This document shows positions 24,249 to 31,951 of a stretch of 35,308 nucleotides of DNA, piece after piece. Position numbers and translations under genes: made by a program. The notes below the pieces were generated by a model. That model did no database searches and was not told where the DNA came from. It worked only from the letters and a program-made list of their open reading frames with translations. Where the stretch lies: positions 1 through 35,308 of the forward strand of contig SXUI01000036.1 of NCBI GenBank assembly GCA_005790605.1, written 5' to 3'. Each line of letters starts with the position of its first letter. The first letter of the stretch is position 1. Origin of the DNA: Planctomycetia bacterium. GTDB lineage: Bacteria > Planctomycetota > Phycisphaerae > Phycisphaerales > SM1A02.

Positions 24249-25535
24249 ATGAATGAATTCAATGCGACGCCCCGTTGCACGCTTGCCATGGCGCTTCTGT
24301 CTATGGCATGCATCGCGACACTCTCCAGTTGCGAAAAGCCGAAGCCTGCAGGGCTGCCTCAGCTCGATCCGGTTGTGTCCACCGTACTGGTCGGGACGCG
24401 TGACATTCCACTCACGCACGATTTCCCCGCAACGATCACTTCGCCACAATCCGTCGACATCAACGCGCGGGTCACAGGTTGGCTGCTTGAGCAAGACACG
24501 CCAGACGGCTCGGTGGTCAAGAAGGATCAACTGCTCTACCGCATTGATCCGTCCCAATTCCAAGTGCAACTCGACGCAGCCAATGCGCAACTCGCCCAAG
24601 CAAAGGCGCAGCTCGAGGCCGCAGACGGTCAGCGCGATGCCGCCGTTGCGCAAGAGGTGCTCGCGCAGGCGACCTACGATCGAAATCAACCACTTGTCGC
24701 AGCCGGCGCAGTGAGTAAAGAGCAGTGGGATCAGATCACGGCGAATCTTGCTGAGTCGAAAGCGAGTGTGGAACAGGCGAACAGCAACATTGCGCTCGCG
24801 CAGGCGGGTGCGTTGAGCGCGACCGCGTCCATCGAATCAGCAAAACTTAATCTTGAGTGGTGCACGATCAAGAGCCCGCTCGACGGGACCATGGGGGCGT
24901 CGAAGTACTTCGAAGGCTCACTTGTCGGCGACGCAAGCAAGCAACTCCTAAACACCGTGGTGCAGATGGATCCGATGTGGGCGAGTTTCAGCCCAAGCGC
25001 AAACTACCTCCCGATCATTCTGGCAAAGCAAGGCACCACCCAACTTCCGGCGACCGTCACGCTCACGGGCGCGGCCTATGCGCCCGGTCCAGACAAGCCC
25101 GTCACCCTCGGCGCCAATCCGCCAACGGTTGAAGGCAAGCTCGTCATGGTGAACAACCAGATTTCCGGAACTTCAGACACGATCCTTATGCGCATTGAGT
25201 TTCCGAACGCTGCGCAGATTTTCCGTCCTGGCGCTTACGCCACGGTGACGCTCAACCTCGGAACTCGGAAGGACGCTGTCGTCGTCCCGCGCACTGCTGT
25301 GTTTGCTCGACAAACCGAAATGTTTGTGTGGAAGGTGAATGCAGACACGACCGTAGAAAGCGTGGCCGTTGAACCCGTCTCGGTGTACGGAGACGAGATC
25401 GTGCTCGCGAGTGGCCTCGCGCCTGGAACGAAGATCGTCGCCGAGGGCGTTGGCAAACTCCGCGCGGGAATGAAGGTGAAGGACGCTGCGTCCGAGCCCG
25501 CCGTCGCAACTCCTCCTCACAGCACGAAGGACTGA
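24249..25535 (+). CDS. RND efflux periplasmic adaptor (membrane fusion protein)
   Basis: This protein joins the inner-membrane pump to the outer-membrane channel. The 428-residue precursor has a lipoprotein signal peptide with lipobox LSSCEKPK (Cys about residue 27). The domains follow the HlyD/AcrA pattern: first half-barrel with ITSPQSVDINARVTGWLLEQ, coiled-coil hairpin with DAANAQLAQAKAQLEAADGQRDAA and its return helix, lipoyl-like return strand LNLEWCTIKSPLDGTMG, beta-barrel domain with ILMRIEFPNAAQIFRPGAYATVTL, and membrane-proximal domain VVPRTAVFARQTEMFVW. The ATG at 24249 has AAGGA eight bases upstream; an ATG at 24240 overlapping the previous stop is less well placed. The pump gene follows after seven bases. 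Confidence 0.93.
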   Translation: MNEFNATPRCTLAMALLSMACIATLSSCEKPKPAGLPQLDPVVSTVLVGTRDIPLTHDFPATITSPQSVDINARVTGWLLEQDTPDGSVVKKDQLLYRIDPSQFQVQLDAANAQLAQAKAQLEAADGQRDAAVAQEVLAQATYDRNQPLVAAGAVSKEQWDQITANLAESKASVEQANSNIALAQAGALSATASIESAKLNLEWCTIKSPLDGTMGASKYFEGSLVGDASKQLLNTVVQMDPMWASFSPSANYLPIILAKQGTTQLPATVTLTGAAYAPGPDKPVTLGANPPTVEGKLVMVNNQISGTSDTILMRIEFPNAAQIFRPGAYATVTLNLGTRKDAVVVPRTAVFARQTEMFVWKVNADTTVESVAVEPVSVYGDEIVLASGLAPGTKIVAEGVGKLRAGMKVKDAASEPAVATPPHSTKD

Positions 25536-25542
25536 CCGCACG

Positions 25543-28500
25543 ATGTTCTTCCGCTTCTTCATCGACCGACCAATCTTCGCGACTGTCATCGCGCTTGTAA
25601 TGACGCTCTCGGGCATCATCTGCGCGGTCGTTCTGCCGATCGCGCAGTACCCAAACATTGTTCCACCAACCGTGCAAGTCTCCGCGACTTACAACGGTGC
25701 GGACGCAGCCACGGTTGCGCAGGTGGTCACGCTTCCTCTCGAACAACAGATCAATGGCGTCGAAGGCATGTTGTACATGTCGTCGACTTCGACGAGTACT
25801 GGTGTTTCGACCATCACTGTGACCTTCGAGATTGGCTACGACCTCGACATTGCCGCTGTCGATGTGCTCACGCGCGTCAATCAGGCGATGCCGCAACTTC
25901 CCGATGCCGTGCAACGCGTCGGCGTCAACATCGCGAAGCAGTCGAGCAACATGACGGCGGTCATCAGTCTCTACTCGCCAAAGGGAACCTACGACAGCTC
26001 GTTTCTTTCGAACTACGCGAACATCACGGTCGAGCCCGTGATTTCGCGCGTCGACGGCGTCGGCAATACGACGATCTTCGGTCTTGAGCAGTACGCGATG
26101 CGTGTATGGCTCGACCCCGACAAGCTCTCACAACTCAATCTCACACCGACGGATGTGCTCGCGGCTGTCCGCGCGCAGAACAACCAAGCATCGCTAGGCG
26201 CAGTTGGCGCTGAGCCTTCGGTTGGAAAGCCTGCGACCACCCTCTCCATTCAAACCAAGGGCCGACTCACGAAGACGGACGAGTTTGAAGACATCATCAT
26301 TCGAAGTGAAAGTAACGGCGCGATCGTTCGACTGAAGGACATCGGTCGCGTTGACCTCGGGAGCTACCAATACTCGAGTTCCTCCTCCCTCAACGCCGGC
26401 CCGACCGCGACCGTTGCGCTTTACCAACTTCCGACCGCCAACGCGTTCGATGTCGTGGAGAAGACCGAGCAGGCGATGGAGCGACTTCGCTCGCAGTTCC
26501 CACCTGATCTTGAATACAAGATCGCCTACGACACAACGAAGTTCGTGAAAGCATCGCTCGACGACCTCGTCAAGACGCTTATCGAAGCAGGCATTCTGGT
26601 GCTGCTCACGATCTTTGTGTTCTTGCAGTCGTTCCGCGCGACAATCATCCCCATGATCGCAATCCCGGTGTCCATCGTCGGCACCTTTGCGATGATGGCG
26701 GTGTTTGGATTCTCCATCAACACCCTGACACTGCTCGGGCTGGTCTTGGCCATCGGTCTTGTCGTCGACGACTCGATCATCGTCGTGGAAAATGTGTACC
26801 GACAACTCGAGAGTGGCATCGAGGACCCCAAGGTCGCTGCGCAGAAAGCCATGGAGCAAGTCGGTGGTCCGATTGTGGCGACCAGCGCGGTCTTACTCGC
26901 GGTGTTCATCCCCGCGGCGCTCATGCCTGGCATCACAGGTCAGCTCTACAACCAGTTTGCGCTCACGATCGCGTTCTCCGTCGCGTTCAGTGCGGTGAAT
27001 TCGCTCACACTTTCGCCGGCGCTCTGCGGCGTGTTCCTCCGCAAAGAGCACCCCACGAAGTTTCCTCCGTTCGTGCTTTTCAATCGCGGCTTTGAATGGG
27101 TCTCAACCCACTACGCGCTCTTCGTTCGATTCTTGTGCAAGCACTGGTACGGCATGGTGGCCGTCTTCATGATCGGGTGCTTTGGCGTCGTGCACTACTT
27201 GCGTGCTACGCCAACCGCCTTCATTCCAAATGAGGATCAAGGCTACTACTTCGTCATTTTCCAATTGCCACCCGCGTCCAACCTGCTTCGCACACAGGAA
27301 GTGTCGAACCAACTGCAAGCGATTGCTCGAGAAGATCCAGCCGTCACGGATGTCGTGCAGATCAGTGGTTTGAACTTCCTCACGAGCGCGCAGCAGACCA
27401 ACTCTGGACTGCTCATTTGCGTCTTGAAGGATTGGGATGAGCGTGATGTGCGCACAGAAAATCTCCGCGCGATCATCATGCGTGCCTATCCGAAGATGCA
27501 CGCGATCGCTGATGCGATCGTGATGCCGGTTCCGCCGCCTCCGATTCCTGGCCTTGGAAGCGTCGGCGGATGGCAGTTGCAACTCGAAGCGCTCGAGGGG
27601 CAGAGCTTCGATGAACTCGCGGAAGTGAGCGAAGCGTTCCTCGCCAGTGCGATGAAACAACCGGAGTTGTCTGGGCTGACGAGCCCGTTCTCTGACTCCG
27701 TGCCGATGATTCATCTCGAGATCGATCGCACGCGCGTGTACGCGCTCGGCCTTGAGATCGATGATGTGTTCAACGCGCTCGGGCAGAACTTCGGGCAGAC
27801 CTTCATCAACAACTACAACGACTTCGGTCAGGTCTACAATGTGATGGTGCAAGCGCAGGCCACCTCGCGCATGCAGATCGCCGAGATCATGGACCTGCGC
27901 GTGCGCAACTCAAAGGGCGAAGAGGTCCCGTTCGCATCCTTCGCTCGGCCGTCCATCAAGACAGGCACCGACAACGCGACGCACTACAACCTCTACAACA
28001 CGGTGCAGGTCAACGGACAGACCGCGCCGGGCTTTGGTTCCGGAGATTCCATCCGCGCGATCGACACGGTCGCGAAGGCCTCGCTCCCCGAGGGCTTTTC
28101 CTATGAGTGGACAGGAACGACTTTCCAAGAGATCGAAGCAGGGAGCCTCGCGCCACTTATCTTTGGCATGGCCATCGTCGCGATCTTCCTCTTACTCGCG
28201 GCACTCTATGAGAGTTGGCTGCTGCCTTTCAATGTCTTGCTTGCCGTGAGTTTCGCCGTGCTCGGCGCGCTTCTCGCTCTCCACATCAGCGGACGCGCAC
28301 TCGATGTCTATGCGCAAATCGGCTTGGTGATGCTCGTGGGACTCGCAGCGAAGAATGCGATCCTCATCGTCGAGTTTGCGAAAGAGCGCGCGGACACAGG
28401 CGAGTCCGTCATGGACGCCGCGAGCGAAGCGTCGAGATTGCGATTGCGACCGATCATGATGACGAGCTTTGCATTCATCCTCGGAATCCTCCCCCTCGTT

Positions 28501-28668
28501 GTCGCGACCGGAGCGGGTGCACAAGCTCGGCATTCGATCGGCATCACAGTGCTCGGCGGCATGCTGGGTTCGACCATCATGGATCAGCTTGTCGTCCCAA
28601 GCTTTTTCTACATGTTCTATTCGCTGCGACGCAAGTTCGGGGTCGGCGTTCCTGAGTCGCGTGCTTGA
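25543..28668 (+). CDS. RND efflux pump permease (HAE1 family, AcrB-like)
   Basis: This is a proton-driven inner-membrane exporter of hydrophobic or amphiphilic compounds, 1041 residues, full length for the family. It begins with MFFRFFIDRPIFATVIA (TM1) and has two large periplasmic loops (about 35-335 and 565-870) and twelve predicted membrane helices. The proton relay is present: D409 and D410 in GLVVDDSIIVVEN (TM4) and the Lys in VGLAAKNAILIVEFA (TM10). The order outer-membrane factor, adaptor, pump with short gaps shows one operon. No regulator gene adjoins it, so induction cannot be predicted. Its stop codon lies at the edge of the first copy of the two-hairpin repeat described below. Confidence 0.95.
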   Translation: MFFRFFIDRPIFATVIALVMTLSGIICAVVLPIAQYPNIVPPTVQVSATYNGADAATVAQVVTLPLEQQINGVEGMLYMSSTSTSTGVSTITVTFEIGYDLDIAAVDVLTRVNQAMPQLPDAVQRVGVNIAKQSSNMTAVISLYSPKGTYDSSFLSNYANITVEPVISRVDGVGNTTIFGLEQYAMRVWLDPDKLSQLNLTPTDVLAAVRAQNNQASLGAVGAEPSVGKPATTLSIQTKGRLTKTDEFEDIIIRSESNGAIVRLKDIGRVDLGSYQYSSSSSLNAGPTATVALYQLPTANAFDVVEKTEQAMERLRSQFPPDLEYKIAYDTTKFVKASLDDLVKTLIEAGILVLLTIFVFLQSFRATIIPMIAIPVSIVGTFAMMAVFGFSINTLTLLGLVLAIGLVVDDSIIVVENVYRQLESGIEDPKVAAQKAMEQVGGPIVATSAVLLAVFIPAALMPGITGQLYNQFALTIAFSVAFSAVNSLTLSPALCGVFLRKEHPTKFPPFVLFNRGFEWVSTHYALFVRFLCKHWYGMVAVFMIGCFGVVHYLRATPTAFIPNEDQGYYFVIFQLPPASNLLRTQEVSNQLQAIAREDPAVTDVVQISGLNFLTSAQQTNSGLLICVLKDWDERDVRTENLRAIIMRAYPKMHAIADAIVMPVPPPPIPGLGSVGGWQLQLEALEGQSFDELAEVSEAFLASAMKQPELSGLTSPFSDSVPMIHLEIDRTRVYALGLEIDDVFNALGQNFGQTFINNYNDFGQVYNVMVQAQATSRMQIAEIMDLRVRNSKGEEVPFASFARPSIKTGTDNATHYNLYNTVQVNGQTAPGFGSGDSIRAIDTVAKASLPEGFSYEWTGTTFQEIEAGSLAPLIFGMAIVAIFLLLAALYESWLLPFNVLLAVSFAVLGALLALHISGRALDVYAQIGLVMLVGLAAKNAILIVEFAKERADTGESVMDAASEASRLRLRPIMMTSFAFILGILPLVVATGAGAQARHSIGITVLGGMLGSTIMDQLVVPSFFYMFYSLRRKFGVGVPESRA

Positions 28669-28704
28669 GCGGGAGCACCGCGGCGAGTGAATCGCCTGCG
28701 GCGC
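28669..28704 (-). repeat. Two-hairpin repeat, copy 1 (short form)
   Basis: Only hairpin A is kept: inner stem GGCGA (28682-28686) with TCGCC (28692-28696) around the loop GTGAA (TTCAC on the - strand), plus an outer stem (28675-28681 with 28698-28704) and a bulged T. On the - strand it is followed directly by GCTCCCGCTCAAG, like the end of copy 4. It begins right after the stop codon of the RND pump gene. Confidence 0.7.
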
Positions 28705-28730
28705 AATCTCGACAGAGATGAACGAACGGA

Positions 28731-28833
28731 GCTCGTTCTCCGGCGATGCCGATTCACTCGGCCCGCCGGAGTCCAGAGCGAGTGCAGGTTTTTGCGGCGC
28801 TGCGCCGCAAGAAACCTGCACGAGCGCTCAAAC
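28731..28833 (+). repeat. Two-hairpin repeat, copy 2
   Basis: Hairpin A: outer stem 28738-28745 with 28764-28771, inner stem GCCGA (28748-28752) with TCGGC (28758-28762), loop TTCAC. Linker TCCAGAGCGAG. Hairpin B: 18 paired bases (28782-28799 with 28803-28821, one bulged G at 28811) around the loop CTG. It ends in CGAGCGCTCAAAC. Only 20 bases separate it from the start codon of the M24 peptidase gene. Confidence 0.85.
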
Positions 28834-28841
28834 GGATGCGA

Positions 28842-28847
28842 TACCCT
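28842..28847 (+). promoter_or_regulatory. Possible -10-like box before the M24 peptidase gene
   Basis: TACCCT (28842-28847) is followed by six bases and the ATG at 28854. It fits a TAnnnT pattern but is a weak -10 box; there is no Shine-Dalgarno. Confidence 0.3.
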
Positions 28848-28853
28848 CCCCGC

Positions 28854-30080
28854 ATGAGTGAATCGCTGTCTATCACGCTTGGTGAATACGCCGCTCGCCG
28901 CACGAAGTTGTTGAAGCAACTCAAGGACTGCGTCGGACTGGTCTTTGCTGGTGACGCGGACGCGAGCATTCACGGCGAGTTCCGCGCGCATGCGAACTTC
29001 GAGTATCTCACGGGCATCACCAATGAAGCGGGCGCGATCCTCCTGCTTGATCCACAGAACCCTATCGAGGATCGAAGAGTCCTCCTCTTCCTAAAGCCAC
29101 TCAATCCAGAGTTGGAGAAGTGGGATGGATTTCGGATGGAAATTTCTTCCGCGCTCAAGGCGCAGTACGGCATCAAGACCGTCATGCGTACGACAGCGTT
29201 TGCGCGATTCCTTCTCGAAGCGACCAAGCGCTCGAAGCGATTCGCTTTGCTTCACTCGCTCGCGCCACACACGGCGCCCGTCTCGCCCGATCTCGATGTC
29301 TTCCGAAAGTGTGCCGAACGCATCCCGGGCGCGAGTATCGTCGATCAGTCGCAGCTGCTCGCCGTGATGCGAGCAGCGAAGTCAAAGGCGGAAATCGCGC
29401 TGATGCAGCGCGCGGCAGATGTCACAGCGGCTGGCTATAGCGCGGTGCTCAAGCAACTGAAGCCCGGCATGACGGAATTCGATGTGCAGGAAGTCATCGA
29501 GCATGGATATCGATCCAACGGATCTCGACGCGCTGCGTATCACACGATTGCGGGCGGCGGGTTCAACGCAACTGTGCTGCATTACCACGGGAATCGCGCA
29601 CCGCTCGCAAGCGGCGACCTCATCCTCATCGACTCCGGCGCCGACTTCAACGGGTACGCGTGCGATGTCACACGCACCTTCCCGGTGAACGGGAAGTTCA
29701 CGAAGCGCCAACGCGAGATCTACTCCATCGTGCTCGACGCGCAACTCGCGGCCATCGCCGCAACCAAGGCTGGAGTGACTTTCGCGAGTATTGACAAGGC
29801 CGCGCGCGATGTCATCACGAAAGCGGGATACGCCGATGCCTTCTTCCATGGCACGGGCCATCACCTCGGACTTGAGGTGCATGACATCACACCAGATGGC
29901 GTCATTCCCGAAAACGCCGTAGTCACGATCGAGCCGGGGATCTATCTCCCGAGCGAGAACTTCGGCGTTCGCATTGAAGACGACATTCTCGTCACCAAGA
30001 AATCTGGCGGAACGAATCTGACTGCCGCGATTCCAAAGTCAATCGACGCGATTGAGCGCGCGATGTTTGGGCGCTCGTGA
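28854..30080 (+). CDS. pepP: M24-family aminopeptidase P (Xaa-Pro aminopeptidase)
   Basis: This metallopeptidase removes the N-terminal residue before proline. The 408-residue protein has an N-terminal creatinase-like domain (AMP_N type, about 1-150, with FRAHANFEYLTGITNEAGAILLL) and a C-terminal pita-bread domain. The dinuclear metal site is complete: two Asp in LIDSGADFNGYACDVTRTF, His in FFHGTGHHLGLEVHD, Glu in VTIEPGIYL and Glu in GVRIEDDILVT. The ATG at 28854 gives a normal family start; the open frame upstream to 28746 only reads through repeat copy 2. The last codons and the stop (30066-30080) coincide with the end of repeat copy 3, so the repeat forms part of the coding sequence. Confidence 0.93.
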   Translation: MSESLSITLGEYAARRTKLLKQLKDCVGLVFAGDADASIHGEFRAHANFEYLTGITNEAGAILLLDPQNPIEDRRVLLFLKPLNPELEKWDGFRMEISSALKAQYGIKTVMRTTAFARFLLEATKRSKRFALLHSLAPHTAPVSPDLDVFRKCAERIPGASIVDQSQLLAVMRAAKSKAEIALMQRAADVTAAGYSAVLKQLKPGMTEFDVQEVIEHGYRSNGSRRAAYHTIAGGGFNATVLHYHGNRAPLASGDLILIDSGADFNGYACDVTRTFPVNGKFTKRQREIYSIVLDAQLAAIAATKAGVTFASIDKAARDVITKAGYADAFFHGTGHHLGLEVHDITPDGVIPENAVVTIEPGIYLPSENFGVRIEDDILVTKKSGGTNLTAAIPKSIDAIERAMFGRS

Positions 30081-30180
30081 CAGGTTTCTTGCCGCTGCAA
30101 GGCCAGCGGCAAAAACAAACGCTGCACTCGCTTTGGACTCCGGCGGGCCGAGTGAATCGGCACCGCCGGAGATCGAGCTC
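30066..30180 (-). repeat. Two-hairpin repeat, copy 3
   Basis: Reads on the - strand. Hairpin A at 30138-30171: outer 9-bp stem (30138-30146 with 30163-30171), inner stem GCCGA/TCGGC, loop GTGAA (TTCAC on -), bulged A at 30162. Linker on - strand: TCCAAAGCGAG. Hairpin B: TTGCCGCTG (30089-30097) with CAGCGGCAA (30104-30112), extended by shorter pairings. Its terminal ACGAGCGCCCAAAC overlaps the last codons of the M24 peptidase. Confidence 0.85.
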
Positions 30181-30203
30181 AGTCCGTCCGAAGACATTGG
30201 AGT

Positions 30204-30297
30204 TGCGCCGATCGCGATTCACTCGCGGCGGCGCATGCCAAAGGGAGCGATGGAATTTGTCCGCGCTTCGCGGCAGAATTCCGCGCTCCCGCTCAAC
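30204..30297 (+). repeat. Two-hairpin repeat, copy 4
   Basis: Hairpin A at 30204-30235: TGCGCCG/CGGCGCA outside, CGCGA/TCGCG inside, loop TTCAC. Linker TGCCAAAGGGAG. Hairpin B at 30243-30290: GGGAGCG/CGCTCCC, GGAATT/AATTCC and CCGCG/CGCGG, loop CTT. It ends in CGCTCAAC. The stem bases differ from copies 2, 3 and 6, yet pairing is kept. Confidence 0.85.
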
Positions 30298-30357
30298 TAC
30301 GCACTCGCTTTGGACTCCGGCGGGCCGAGTGAATCGGCACCGCCGGAGATCGAGCTC
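30243..30357 (-). repeat. Two-hairpin repeat, copy 5, sharing hairpin B with copy 4
   Basis: Hairpin A at 30315-30348 is the same sequence as in copy 3 (30124-30182 and 30301-30359 appear identical over 59 bp). Read on the - strand, it runs through CCAAAGCGAG into the same hairpin B (30243-30290) that copy 4 uses, so the two copies face each other. Confidence 0.8.
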
Positions 30358-30394
30358 AGGCCGTCGGATGAGCGCGAACAAAAGACGCCGGTAT

Positions 30395-30507
30395 TGCGCC
30401 TGTCCCGATTCACTCGGGCAGGCGCACACCAAAGCGAGCGAGGCGACGCGCTTACAGCACCGATCACGCGTTTGACCCGACGCGGCGCAAGTCGCGAGCG
30501 CTCAAAC
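30395..30507 (+). repeat. Two-hairpin repeat, copy 6 (first unit of a tandem pair)
   Basis: Hairpin A: TGCGCCTG (30395-30402) with CAGGCGCA (30419-30426), bulged T, inner CCCGA/TCGGG, loop TTCAC. Linker CACCAAAGCGAG. Hairpin B is longer and less regular, built on GCGAC/GTCGC and GCGC/GCGC pairings around 30443-30495. It ends in CGAGCGCTCAAAC. Confidence 0.85.
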
Positions 30508-30523
30508 CTCGCGACATCGAACT

Positions 30524-30636
30524 TGCGCCTGTCCCGATTCACTCGGGCAGGCGCATACCAAAGCGAGCGAGGCGACGCGCTTACAGCACCGATCACGCGT
30601 TTGACCCGACGCGGCGCAAGTCGCGAGCGCTCACAC
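30524..30636 (+). repeat. Two-hairpin repeat, copy 7 (second unit of a tandem pair)
   Basis: A direct copy of unit 6, 129 bp further on: 30394-30504 and 30523-30633 agree at 110 of 111 positions (C at 30427 versus T at 30556). It ends at the stop codon (30637-30639) of the - strand membrane protein gene. Between the M24 gene and this point (30081-30636) there is no gene; the whole 556-bp stretch is made of repeat copies 3 to 7 and short spacers. Confidence 0.85.
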
Positions 30637-31722
30637 TCATGCCTCAAACACACGCGGGAAAAATGTGTGCAGCGTGAGCAGAACCAGGGACCACACAACC
30701 GGAAGCGCGCTCAGGCAGATGGCAGCGATGGCGATCGCCTTTCCGGTGCTCATTCGAAGTCGGGCGAGCAACTCACACATCACAATGACCCACATCACGA
30801 GCGCGAACTTGAATGCGACGGCACCTTGCATGCCCCAAGCGTCGATCACCAACGCGGCGACGGGATTCACTTCGACGCCGTCGATTTCCAGGATCTTCCA
30901 AGTGAGCATGATGTCAAGGCTTGAGAAGAAGATGAACCAGACATACGCGTTCTGAAAACGCATCTCTGGACTCCGCGCGAACGACAAGACATCGCGCGGC
31001 AACGCTGCGCTACATGCAGGGCAATGCTGCGCACGATGCGCAGCGTGTGGATCAAGCGCGAATCCGCAGACGGTGCATCGACCAAACTTCTCTCGCTTTC
31101 GCCGGCGTAGCGCAAGCGGAAACGCGACGACGATCCATGCGACGCTCGTCCACACCAAGACATCCGCGATCAACGGCGCAATAATCGGTCGAAGCGGCAC
31201 AAGCAACGCTCGGTCATCAACGAACCCAAACTGGACCGCGCACCGAAACCCGGTCGGCGCCGCGCCCCTCGCACCGTCCACCGGCTGCCACGCCTCGCTC
31301 GCAAACGCACGGAAGGGCCAGCCGGAAAGCGTGGTTTGAATCTGCGTGAAATCGTCGTAGTCGGCGACATCGGGTGCTGTGATCACGGAGCCGGGCGGGT
31401 AGTGAAAGCGCGCAGACGCGAGACCCACGCGCATAAGCATGCCCGTCGGCCAACGGGACGCTTCAGGTTCGATGCGTGTCGATCGAAACGCTGTGTACAC
31501 ATCACTACACACACCTTGACGGACTTCGATTCGCGCGCATCCCTCACCTGAGTAACTGCTCACGCTCTGCCAAGTCACCATCGACGAGCTTGAAGGGTCG
31601 ATGTTGCGCAGCGCGAGCAGCATCGGGAGCCCCCATGCTGTGAACAGCGACATCGCAACACCTGCAATGGCGAACGGCGCAACTCGGCGCGGTTGTTGCA
31701 GCCTCGAAATCCTTCGGGACAT
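30637..31722 (-). CDS. Membrane protein with zinc ribbon and DUF5658-like C-terminus
   Basis: Function unknown. The 361-residue protein has an N-terminal membrane segment (VAPFAIAGVAMSLFTAWGLPMLLAL), a periplasmic part to about 185, a second segment (DVLVWTSVAWIVVAFPLAL), a cytoplasmic zinc ribbon (CTVCGFALDP ... CPACSAALP at about 215-245), and a C-terminal set of helices beginning YVWFIFFSSLDIMLTWKILE with NPVAALVI, which recalls DUF5658. This layout is frequent in Phycisphaerae and rare elsewhere. The ATG at 31722 (MSRRISRL) is preferred; it has GATAGT six bases upstream and no Shine-Dalgarno. Longer in-frame starts reach 31773. Its stop codon touches the repeat block. Confidence 0.75.
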   Translation of the reverse strand: MSRRISRLQQPRRVAPFAIAGVAMSLFTAWGLPMLLALRNIDPSSSSMVTWQSVSSYSGEGCARIEVRQGVCSDVYTAFRSTRIEPEASRWPTGMLMRVGLASARFHYPPGSVITAPDVADYDDFTQIQTTLSGWPFRAFASEAWQPVDGARGAAPTGFRCAVQFGFVDDRALLVPLRPIIAPLIADVLVWTSVAWIVVAFPLALRRRKREKFGRCTVCGFALDPHAAHRAQHCPACSAALPRDVLSFARSPEMRFQNAYVWFIFFSSLDIMLTWKILEIDGVEVNPVAALVIDAWGMQGAVAFKFALVMWVIVMCELLARLRMSTGKAIAIAAICLSALPVVWSLVLLTLHTFFPRVFEA

Positions 31723-31855
31723 AGTGGCACTATCGCGTGGACATGTGCCACTCCGCAAGTCTGCTTTATGCATTGCCAGATGCCTGCCGCCTTCGGGCTC
31801 GGGAGCGAACCTGCTTGCAGTGCTGCTTGCACCTCTTGACCACGATCGGGGACTC

Positions 31856-31883
31856 TTAAATAGGGTGTCGCGCGCGTTACACT
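31856..31883 (+). promoter_or_regulatory. Candidate promoter of the secreted Cys-rich protein gene
   Basis: TTAAAT (31856-31861), a 16-nt spacer and TACACT (31878-31883) could form a promoter with a start near 31890 and a leader of about 60 nt. TACACT is the same -10 hexamer as in the tracrRNA promoter. The -35 box is poor. Confidence 0.45.
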
Positions 31884-31951
31884 AGCAGTCACGGTAGTTC
31901 AGTCAAGTTCCACGCGGCAAGCGGAACCAGAAATGAGAAGGAGAGTTGCTG

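Noticed and set aside
28746-28853. N-terminal extension of the M24 peptidase from 28746
   Set aside because: The extension is translated repeat copy 2 (RR- and SARRSPERVQ-like); the family start is at 28854.
30052-30924. A 290-residue + strand open frame across the repeat block
   Set aside because: It runs through repeat copies 3 to 7 and antisense to the membrane protein gene, and its product repeats the same low-complexity pieces. Not a gene.
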